Positions 1 through 4,307 of a stretch of 11,851 nucleotides of DNA are shown piece by piece; position 1 is the first letter of the stretch, and each line of letters opens with the position of its first letter. The notes below the pieces were generated by a model. The model saw only the letters and a list, made by a program, of their open reading frames with translations. It made no database searches and was not told where the DNA came from. Made by a program: the position numbers and the translations under genes. The DNA lies in the NCBI GenBank assembly GCA_027076245.1, contig JALTKC010000256.1:1-11851 (forward strand). Direction: 5' to 3'. This DNA is from Gammaproteobacteria bacterium (GTDB lineage: Bacteria > Pseudomonadota > Gammaproteobacteria > GRL18).

Positions 1-86
1 TAGAATCCATGACCAATAAATTCTACGACTATTGTCTGGATAACCCAACAGAAAAAGCAGTTAAATCTATGGGAAAGTTTGAATAA
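1..86 (+). CDS. C-terminal end of an unidentified protein (partial, runs off left edge)
   Basis: An open frame enters from the left edge (first full codon at position 3) and ends at a TAA at 84-86, giving the last 27 residues of a protein, ending KAVKSMGKFE. I do not recognise the family and the start is outside the window. The stop lies 45 nt before the AAC box of attC1, so this may be the gene of the preceding cassette. An internal ATG at 9-11 has no convincing ribosome binding site in view. The short length means the frame could be open by chance. Confidence 0.35.
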   Translation, partial: ESMTNKFYDYCLDNPTEKAVKSMGKFE

Positions 87-109
87 CACCCCCTCCTAAT
101 AACACCCCC
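82..109. repeat. 12-bp tandem direct repeat
   Basis: AATAACACCCCC occurs at 82-93 and again at 98-109, separated by TCCT, giving an exact 16-nt period. The first copy contains the stop codon of the upstream reading frame. It could be a small slippage duplication or a relic of an insertion; nothing decides between these. Confidence 0.6.
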
Positions 110-112
110 AGA

Positions 113-133
113 GTGCGGGCATCCTGCCCGCAC
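113..133. repeat. Perfect GC-rich hairpin next to attC1
   Basis: Arms GTGCGGGCA (113-121) and TGCCCGCAC (125-133) are perfect reverse complements around a 3-nt TCC loop. There is no T-tract on either side, so it is not a classical intrinsic terminator, although it could protect or end a transcript. The right arm abuts, and overlaps by 2 nt, the AAC box of attC1. Short GC palindromes of this look occur as dispersed extragenic repeats in many bacteria; whether this one is repeated elsewhere in the genome cannot be seen here. Confidence 0.65.
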
Positions 134-192
134 CTAACGAATAAGGTTAGATTGTGTGAGGAACGAACCACAATCTGAACCGTTTGTTGGAC
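132..192 (+). other. attC-like recombination site 1 (61 bp)
   Basis: Box ACCTAAC (132-138) fits the RYYYAAC consensus and GTTGGAC (186-192) fits GTTRRRY. Between them GGTTAGATTGTG (145-156) pairs with CACAATCTGAACC (169-181), leaving one unpaired G in the downstream arm and a 12-nt loop. The 61-bp size suits a short attC (59-base element). An unpaired base in the downstream arm is opposite to the classical attC arrangement. Read on the minus strand the site is canonical (GTCCAAC, 5-nt spacer, GTTCAG..., ending GTTAGGT), so its direction is uncertain; plus is given only because the cassette genes read that way. Confidence 0.6.
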
Positions 193-289
193 GAACCCGG
201 TATTCAAAAGTGAGTTTTAAGTGATAGCTATGAAAATAGCTTTTTTTGAATTGAGCCTGAAAAGATAAAAAGAACGGACTGATTTTTCA
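135..289 (+). repeat. Long direct repeat, copy A (attC1 plus about 95 bp of flank)
   Basis: Positions 135-289 align with 4081-4233. The first 63 or so bases differ at a single position (G or T in the hairpin arm). The following 95 bp are less alike, roughly four fifths identical with small indels, but share blocks such as GCTATGAAAATAGCTTTT, GAATTGAGCCTGAAAA and CTGATTTTTCA. Similarity stops at about 289, where IS91-like sequence is thought to begin. The repeat extends well beyond the attC, so it is more than two sites that happen to look alike. Confidence 0.85.
226..247 (+). terminator. Small intrinsic terminator inside repeat copy A
   Basis: AGCTAT (226-231), loop GAAA, ATAGCT (236-241), then an uninterrupted run of T to 247. 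The stem is only 6 bp and AT-rich but has a stable GNRA-type loop and a good T-tract. It would stop plus-strand transcripts entering from the cassette side. Copy B keeps the hairpin but has only four T (4170-4187). Confidence 0.5.
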
Positions 290-324
290 AACAGACCTGA
301 TCCCCTGATAAATACCATGTCCCA

Positions 325-357
325 CCTTAAAATCACCGATTTTCAATGATTTTAAGG
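325..357 (-). repeat. Perfect 11-bp inverted repeat at presumed oriIS end
   Basis: CCTTAAAATCA (325-335) and TGATTTTAAGG (347-357) are perfect reverse complements around an 11-nt loop, 80 bp beyond the transposase stop. IS91-family elements carry a subterminal palindrome near the origin end where the Y2 transposase acts, so this is a good candidate for that structure. It could instead be a weak transcription terminator. The assignment to oriIS is inference from position and family. Confidence 0.5.
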
Positions 358-437
358 CACACGGCATCCTGACCAATCAAGATCATGATTTTAAACCATG
401 CTGGCTAAACTTACATGAGCAGAATAAGCCTTCTTCT

Positions 438-1514
438 TTATGTGGCTGCCTCTGTTTCATTTAAAAATCGACGCGCAAGCCGGGTTTTCAGCACTATCAT
501 GGGATCACCACAGCAAGGACAGCGCATTTTAGGTCTTTCTCTGATGTGAGCGATCCAGCGAGCAGGATTGATTTTAAACAACCACTGTATGAGTTGGAGC
601 AGCTTTTTACTGTTGTGATGAAGAAAGCCATACTCTCTGGCACGACGAAACCCTCTGGGCAGGATATGCTGCAAGACCAACCACAGGAACTGAACACCGG
701 GGATGGTTCTGGTCTGATATTTTTTGGTTTTACTGTTTTGATAACGGAAAGTCACCTGTCCGTCCTGACAGGATACAATATCCTTTTCCTGTATGACACC
801 ACGGTATAAATAGCGTCCCAAATAAATCAGCGCTTTGTTGCCCTGACCCACATGCCGGCAATCCACCACCCATTGGTCAGGATAATGCTCAGGTAAGGTC
901 AAATCCTTCTCTGAGAATGCCTGTAATAATCTGGCCCGAAAGACCTTTGCCAGCGCCCTGTGACTGAATAGATATTGCCCTGATTTTTTTGACCATAACC
1001 GGCTTGCTTTATCCATCGTTGCTCCTGGCATAACAATGTGGATATGAGGGTGAAAGTTCAGCTCTCTGGAATGCGTATGCAGTACTGCCACAGCTCCCGG
1101 TACACCTCCGAGTGCTTTATCATTAAGACTAAAGGTTTTTAAAGTCTCCCAAACGCAGGCAAACATTAAGTTATAAACCAGACGCTGGTTTTTCCAGGCC
1201 AGGGTTCGCAACTGTGCCGGTAAAGTAAATGTCATCATATAATAATCTGCGGGCACCTGTTTGTTTAACTGCCGTTCAATCCACTGTTGAGACTCATGCG
1301 CCTGACAATGCGGACAATGCCGGTGTCCACAGGAGTGTGGTACCATCGTTTGATGTTCGCAACTCTGACAGTGCATCAACATCCTGGGACTGTATTGAGT
1401 CCGACATTGTTTCATGGCCGATAACGCTTTGTGGTGACCGGGTAATAATTGCTGTTGATACTGCCGGATAAAATCGGCTTCAAATTGCTCAATAATGGTA
1501 GCCAGTCTGATCAT
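438..1514 (-). CDS. IS91-family HUH/Y2 transposase
   Basis: A 358-residue rolling-circle transposase. The N-terminus has a cysteine/histidine zinc-binding region (C49, C52, C62, C67, C70, with several His between). The HUH metal-binding motif is FHPHIHIV (H157 and H159), and the paired tyrosines are Y231 and Y235 in YLGRYLYRG, matching the IS91 pattern for covalent attachment of single-stranded DNA. A second CxxC (CPCC, about residues 331-334) lies near the C-terminus. The length is usual for this family and no frameshift is seen, so it may be active. Its ATG overlaps the stop of the upstream recombinase gene (ATGA, 1511-1514), implying translational coupling. Confidence 0.92.
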   Translation of the reverse strand: MIRLATIIEQFEADFIRQYQQQLLPGHHKALSAMKQCRTQYSPRMLMHCQSCEHQTMVPHSCGHRHCPHCQAHESQQWIERQLNKQVPADYYMMTFTLPAQLRTLAWKNQRLVYNLMFACVWETLKTFSLNDKALGGVPGAVAVLHTHSRELNFHPHIHIVMPGATMDKASRLWSKKSGQYLFSHRALAKVFRARLLQAFSEKDLTLPEHYPDQWVVDCRHVGQGNKALIYLGRYLYRGVIQEKDIVSCQDGQVTFRYQNSKTKKYQTRTIPGVQFLWLVLQHILPRGFRRAREYGFLHHNSKKLLQLIQWLFKINPARWIAHIRERPKMRCPCCGDPMIVLKTRLARRFLNETEAAT

Positions 1515-2419
1515 GAGATTTTCCCCCAGCGAAGACTAAAGCGATCCATTAATTCATTAATTTGTTGCTCAGCACATTGTATCGTTTGGCTGGTTAAGTG
1601 TGTATATTTAACCGTAGTCAGGACACTCACATGCCCCAGAATGGACTGAAGCTCCAGTATATCAACACCCGCCTCCAGCAAATGACTGGCATAGCAATGA
1701 CGCAGCGAATGGCAGGATATTTTTTTCTTAATACCCAGTTCATCGACAACGGTTTTCATGGCCACCTGTACGCCGCCACGATCAAGGTGAGTCTGGGCTT
1801 TGTGGATATTTTTTAAGCCATACTTTCGATTGGGAAACAGGAAGGTCGGATGACGATGGATTGACCAGAAACGTCTTAAGACTTGCAGGGTGTTTTTAGG
1901 TAAAGGAACCAGGCGATCTTTATTACCTTTCGCATTACGAATATGAACCCGGTGATTAATGGCATCAATATCACCGACCTGTAAACGCAATCCCTCGCCT
2001 AATCGTAATCCCATGCTGTACAGGGTAAAGAAAAATACCCGGTAGCTGAGTTTATGAGTCGACATCAATAAGCGATGCACTTCATCAGGGGTGATAATAT
2101 CAGGAATTCGAGTGGTCTTCGGCGGCTTGATAATGGGAATATCCACCCAGGTTTTCTTTAAAACATGGGTGTAGAAGAATTTTAAACCATACAGATCCAG
2201 TTTAACGGCACTCCAGGACAATCTTTCCAGTAGTTCATGAAAATAGTCTATCAGTTGATTTTCACTCAGATCATCTAAATTACCGTTAAAATATTCTCCA
2301 ATACGACGAATGGCACGGGAATAGGCATCAATGGTTTTGGGCTGTAAGCCTTTGAGTTTTAAATGTTTGCAATGTAAGGCATATTTTTTCTTGAATTCTT
2401 TGTTATTTGGTGTTTTCAT
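1511..2419 (-). CDS. Tyrosine recombinase of the IS91-like element
   Basis: A 302-residue phage-integrase-family recombinase. Counted from the chosen ATG, the catalytic set is R139 (GLRLGEG), K164 (AKGNKDR), H237 and R240 (HSLRH), H263 (LGHVSV) and Y272 (VKYTHL), preceded by an N-terminal SAM-like core-binding domain (residues 10-95). ATG at 2419 is preferred because AGAGG lies 10 nt upstream; a GTG at 2452 would add 11 residues without a clear ribosome site. XerC/D-type spacing between the Lys and the HxxR box shows no IntI-specific insert, so this is not an integron integrase. Recombinases paired with IS91 transposases occur in several proteobacteria; their role is not well understood, possibly resolution or target choice. 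Confidence 0.88.
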   Translation of the reverse strand: MKTPNNKEFKKKYALHCKHLKLKGLQPKTIDAYSRAIRRIGEYFNGNLDDLSENQLIDYFHELLERLSWSAVKLDLYGLKFFYTHVLKKTWVDIPIIKPPKTTRIPDIITPDEVHRLLMSTHKLSYRVFFFTLYSMGLRLGEGLRLQVGDIDAINHRVHIRNAKGNKDRLVPLPKNTLQVLRRFWSIHRHPTFLFPNRKYGLKNIHKAQTHLDRGGVQVAMKTVVDELGIKKKISCHSLRHCYASHLLEAGVDILELQSILGHVSVLTTVKYTHLTSQTIQCAEQQINELMDRFSLRWGKIS

Positions 2420-2455
2420 TGGATTGTAACCTCTGTTATTTGAAGAGATCACAAT

Positions 2456-2482
2456 TTACCGGCTTATTCCTATAAGTGGTAA
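2456..2482 (-). repeat. Imperfect hairpin upstream of the recombinase gene (possible terIS end)
   Basis: TTACC (2456-2460) pairs with GGTAA (2478-2482), and inside it CTTAT (2463-2467) pairs with ATAAG (2472-2476) around TCCT, with a 2-by-1 internal loop. It lies just ahead of the recombinase start. It may belong to the terminus end of the IS91-like element or act on the recombinase leader; the sequence alone does not decide. Confidence 0.35.
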
Positions 2483-2539
2483 TTAATGAGGTTACACACA
2501 ATTAGAATGACGGGCTGCTTTTCTCCGCGATAGCGGTTC

Positions 2540-2626
2540 GTCCAACAATCGCATACACACGGACAAAATAAAGCTGCTCCGCTTCGCTATGCAACTTTAT
2601 TTTGCCGGTGATGCGGGGCGTTATGG
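2540..2626 (+). other. attC site 2 with three unpaired adenines (87 bp)
   Basis: GTCCAAC (2540-2546) fits RYYYAAC and GTTATGG (2620-2626) is a slightly degenerate GTTRRRY box inside GGGGCGTTATGG. The arm at 2550-2573 pairs perfectly with 2595-2615 except for three extra A on the upstream arm at 2555, 2559 and 2563, each three paired bases apart, followed by a 10-bp uninterrupted stem (CAAAATAAAG). In attC sites the extrahelical bases on this arm tell the integrase which strand to use, so the arrangement supports a plus-oriented site. GTCCAAC is complementary to the start of inferred cassette 1 at 186. The terminal loop is 21 nt, with possible TGC/GCA pairing. Confidence 0.8.
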
Positions 2627-2660
2627 CTGTAAAAAACAGAACACGGGACAGGAAATAGGC

Positions 2661-2909
2661 ATGCCAGAAATAGCAAGATTTTATGGGATAGTAATAAAAT
2701 TGTTCTTTGGTGATCATCCACCACCACATTTTCATGCTGTGTATGGCGAGTATGTGGGTTTGTTCAATATCGACACACTTGAAATGATAGAAGGTGATTT
2801 ACCCAAAAGAGCAAAGAAACTGGTTATCGAGTGGGCAGAGATTAACAAAGATGAGATGAAAAGGATGTGGGATAATCAAGAATTCCACAGGTTACCTCCT
2901 TTGGAGTAA
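2661..2909 (+). CDS. DUF4160 family protein
   Basis: An 82-residue protein starting MPEIARFYGI with the conserved DHPPPHFHA segment (18-26) and a C-terminal helix-rich half ending in LPPLE, all typical of DUF4160. ATG at 2661 has AGGA 7 nt upstream and gives the usual family start; a longer frame from 2589 would begin inside attC2 and is not believed. It is the first gene of cassette 2, 3 nt ahead of a DUF2442 gene. DUF4160 and DUF2442 genes are often adjacent and have been suspected to form a toxin-antitoxin-like pair, but the biochemical function is not established as far as I know. Its location in a cassette array, where such pairs are common, fits that suspicion. Confidence 0.88.
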   Translation: MPEIARFYGIVIKLFFGDHPPPHFHAVYGEYVGLFNIDTLEMIEGDLPKRAKKLVIEWAEINKDEMKRMWDNQEFHRLPPLE

Positions 2910-2912
2910 GAA

Positions 2913-3161
2913 ATGCAACTTCCAAAAATAAAATCAGCATTGGCAATTGACAATCACACATTGCTTATAGAGTTTGATAATAATCAAAAGAAAAAGTACG
3001 ATATCACCCCATTGTTAAGTAAAGACATGTTTTCTCCATTAAAAAATCCGGCTCTTTTTAAGGCAGTAAAAGTTGAGCAAGGCGGGTATGCCGTTATCTG
3101 GAACAAAGATATAGATATAAGCGAATATGAATTATGGAACCATGGTCAAACAATGCCATAA
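2913..3161 (+). CDS. DUF2442 family protein
   Basis: An 82-residue protein with the DUF2442 pattern: a beta-rich start (LLIEFDNNQKKKYDITPLL), then FSPLKNPALFKAVKV, then the closing segment VIWNKDIDISEYELW. GGAG 6 nt before the ATG overlaps the end of the upstream DUF4160 gene, so the two are surely co-transcribed and probably translationally linked. Its TAA stop (3159-3161) lies inside the GCCATAAC box that begins the next attC, typical for a cassette gene. It is probably the partner, perhaps the antitoxin, of the DUF4160 protein; this role is inferred from the pairing only. Confidence 0.88.
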   Translation: MQLPKIKSALAIDNHTLLIEFDNNQKKKYDITPLLSKDMFSPLKNPALFKAVKVEQGGYAVIWNKDIDISEYELWNHGQTMP

Positions 3162-3419
3162 CAAGACGCTCGTTCGGACGCAAACAACAATGCATGGAAT
3201 GAATTACAAGACACCCACAAAACAGGTAGGCTATTCAGGGGGGGCGGAATTCTTATATACCCTGAAGGTAAATAATGAACAGCATATTTTCTGTCTGGTC
3301 CCCAGTCATCATAACCATGCCGTTGGTCAGGCGCTTGGGATCCGTCTGGATGTTAGTGATATTGTTGTTTTTAAAACTGGTAAGGGTATTAAATAAAACG
3401 GCTTAGTAACTTGTTATGC
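3155..3419 (+). other. Disrupted or composite attC 3
   Basis: GCCATAAC (3155-3162) is complementary to the cassette-2 start GTTATGGC at 2620, and GTTATGC (3413-3419) is complementary to the GCATAAC ending cassette 3. The outer boxes match each other (CATAACAAG against CTTGTTATG). However the 264-bp distance is too long for a simple attC, and the inner arms (for example TTCGGACGC at 3174-3182 and CGGCTTAG at 3399-3406) do not pair. About 200 bp of foreign sequence with a TOBE-like reading frame lies between. It looks like two half-sites brought together by deletion, or one site split by insertion. Confidence 0.45.
3199..3396 (+). pseudogene. Fragment resembling the C-terminal TOBE domain of an ABC-transporter ATPase
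   Basis: An open frame ending in TAA at 3394-3396 has a recognisable last 55 residues: a short beta segment with YSGGAEFLYTLKV, then HIFCLVPS, AVGQALGIRLDVSDIVVF. This matches the TOBE pattern closing many ABC-transporter ATPases (polyamine, iron or sulfate type). The nucleotide-binding domain, about 250-300 residues, is absent; upstream codons run into the half attC. A start near ATG 3199 is only nominal and no ribosome site is evident. It is most likely a gene remnant left between two attC halves rather than a working gene. A short free-standing TOBE protein is a less likely alternative. Confidence 0.5.
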
Positions 3420-3476
3420 TTAGAAATCCCCTCGATACCATGGGGCATGTAGCCATTTCACAAAATATATGCTAGA

Positions 3477-3496
3477 TTGTACATAATATCGTACAA
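3477..3496 (+). promoter_or_regulatory. TTGTAC/GTACAA palindrome, likely antitoxin operator
   Basis: TTGTAC (3477-3482) and GTACAA (3491-3496) form a perfect inverted repeat around 8 nt and end 12 nt before the antitoxin ATG. YefM-type antitoxins autoregulate through palindromes with a TGTACA-like core, so this is a strong operator candidate for the downstream pair. The AT-rich stretch around 3456-3490 probably also holds the promoter, but no single -35/-10 pair stands out. Confidence 0.6.
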
Positions 3497-3508
3497 AAGG
3501 TGTGCATC

Positions 3509-3790
3509 ATGGAACATATAAACCTCGAAGAAGACGTACAACCATTATCTGAATTTAGATCTGGAGTTAGCTCATATATTCAGCAAGTCACTGAAACTAA
3601 AAGACCTTTACTTATAACCCAGCATGGAAAAGGAGTTGCCATTTTAGCTGACGTTGGCGAGTTTGAAAGTCTTCAAATGCGACTGGAATTACTTGAAAGC
3701 CTTTATAAGGCAGAAACACAAATAAATGAAGGTAGGGGCATTTCTCATGAAGATGCTAAATCAATGGTAATGAAGAGCATTAAAGTTTGA
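3509..3790 (+). CDS. Phd/YefM-family antitoxin
   Basis: A 93-residue protein from ATG 3509, chosen because AAGG lies 8 nt upstream; a GTG at 3500 would add three residues and lacks one. The N-terminal half shows the Phd/YefM DNA-binding fold: PLSEFRSGVSSYIQQV, then PLLITQHGKGVAILADVGEFESL. The C-terminal part (about 55-93) is helical and charged, the usual toxin-binding tail. It should neutralise the downstream ParE/RelE-type toxin and repress the operon through the palindrome at 3477-3496. The stop overlaps the toxin start (TTGA). It forms cassette 3 together with the toxin; such pairs are common in integron arrays and are thought to stabilise them. Confidence 0.9.
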   Translation: MEHINLEEDVQPLSEFRSGVSSYIQQVTETKRPLLITQHGKGVAILADVGEFESLQMRLELLESLYKAETQINEGRGISHEDAKSMVMKSIKV

Positions 3791-4083
3791 AAATAATCTG
3801 GTCTCCTTTAGCTGTAGAACAAGTTCGCGATATTGCATCATACATAGCTTTGGACAAACCATCTGTTGCAGTGCAATGGGCAGAGAAAATCTTTAATTCT
3901 GTAGAAAGGTTGTCTAATTTTCCAGATAGCGGTCGTATTGTTCCTGAAATAAAAAGAAATGAAATTAGGGAAATTGTAAAGGGCAATTACAGAGTGATTT
4001 ACAAAGTTAAGCCAAAAGAGATTTTAATTTTGGTTGTCAAAAGCTATCGTCAAAAACTAAAAGAAGATGAAATCAAGGCATAA
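3787..4083 (+). CDS. RelE/ParE-family toxin
   Basis: A 98-residue protein of the ParE/RelE superfamily: IIWSPLAVEQVRDIASYIA at the N-terminus, then AEKIFNSVERLSNFPDSGRIVPE, and the C-terminal core EIVKGNYRVIYKV with ILVVKSYRQKL. Members poison gyrase or cleave mRNA on ribosomes; the sequence does not say which. The frame begins at TTG 3787, overlapping the antitoxin stop (TTGA), so toxin translation probably depends on re-initiation and is kept low. No ATG near the usual start exists. The TAA stop (4081-4083) sits inside the GCATAAC box of attC4, confirming that the gene ends a cassette. Confidence 0.9.
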   Translation: MKIIWSPLAVEQVRDIASYIALDKPSVAVQWAEKIFNSVERLSNFPDSGRIVPEIKRNEIREIVKGNYRVIYKVKPKEILILVVKSYRQKLKEDEIKA

Positions 4084-4138
4084 CGAATAAGGTTATATTG
4101 TGTGAGGAACGAACCACAATCTGAACCGTTTGTTGGAC
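4078..4138 (+). other. attC-like recombination site 4 (61 bp)
   Basis: GCATAAC (4078-4084) and GTTGGAC (4132-4138) bound the same hairpin as attC1; the arms GGTTATATTGTG (4091-4102) and CACAATCTGAACC (4115-4127) carry one mismatch not present in attC1 plus the same unpaired G. GCATAAC is complementary to the GTTATGC that starts cassette 3 at 3413. As with attC1, the arm carrying the unpaired base would make the site canonical when read on the minus strand, so direction is uncertain. It is the last attC-like site before the core operon. Confidence 0.65.
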
Positions 4139-4233
4139 GAACCCGATATAAGGTGAATTTTAAGTTGTCGCTATGAAAATAGCTTTTCTGGAATTGAGCC
4201 TGAAAAAGAGAAAAATTCCAGGCTGATTTTTCA
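4081..4233 (+). repeat. Long direct repeat, copy B (attC4 plus about 95 bp of flank)
   Basis: Second copy of the repeat at 135-289. After GTTGGACGAACC it keeps the small hairpin GCTAT-GAAA-ATAGC (4170-4183) followed by four T, and the blocks GAATTGAGCCTGAAAA and CTGATTTTTCA. A further pair AGCCTG (4196-4201) and CAGGCT (4219-4224) could form an alternative hairpin that copy A lacks. From 4234 to 4307 the sequence is AT-rich spacer without recognised genes up to the stop of the GGDEF/EAL gene. Confidence 0.85.
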
Positions 4234-4307
4234 TGAGTAGCGGCAATAAAATTATTAAATTATGGCCGTCCTATTAAATTATGTTTTTGGTAAAAAACAA
4301 TATCTGA

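Larger units (their letters stand above)
290..2534 (-). mobile_element. IS91-like rolling-circle element carrying a tyrosine recombinase (maximum extent)
   Basis: The unit holds a HUH/Y2 transposase and an upstream tyrosine recombinase on the minus strand and sits inside inferred cassette 1. The left limit is where similarity to repeat copy B ends (about 289); the right limit is the GGTTCGTCCAAC end of the cassette. True ends may lie a little inside. IS91-family elements have no terminal inverted repeats, move by rolling-circle replication from an origin end downstream of the transposase, and terminate at the opposite end upstream of the genes. Here the origin end would be near 290-440, where the hairpin at 325-357 lies, and the terminus near 2453-2534, where the hairpin at 2456-2482 lies. 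Exact ends need comparison with other copies. Confidence 0.6.

Noticed and set aside
546..1816. Plus-strand reading frames over the transposase and recombinase genes
   Set aside because: They are antisense to strongly supported genes and show no recognisable protein features or ribosome sites.
1511..2419. The tyrosine recombinase as an integron integrase (IntI) that would explain the array
   Set aside because: The region between the catalytic Lys and HSLRH has XerC/D length and lacks the extra IntI-specific segment; the gene is coupled to an IS91 transposase instead.
186..2546. The GTTGGACGAACC/GGTTCGTCCAAC ends as terminal inverted repeats of a DDE transposon
   Set aside because: The transposase inside is IS91-type, which has no terminal inverted repeats, and both ends coincide with attC boxes that follow the same rule in two neighbouring units.
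2589..2660. Longer N-terminus for the DUF4160 protein
   Set aside because: These codons lie in the attC2 hairpin; the family start MPEIARFYG with a good ribosome site is at 2661.
3127..3198. Full-length gene for the TOBE-like frame starting at 3127
   Set aside because: The first part overlaps the end of the DUF2442 gene and the attC half-site in another frame; only the last 55 residues look like protein.
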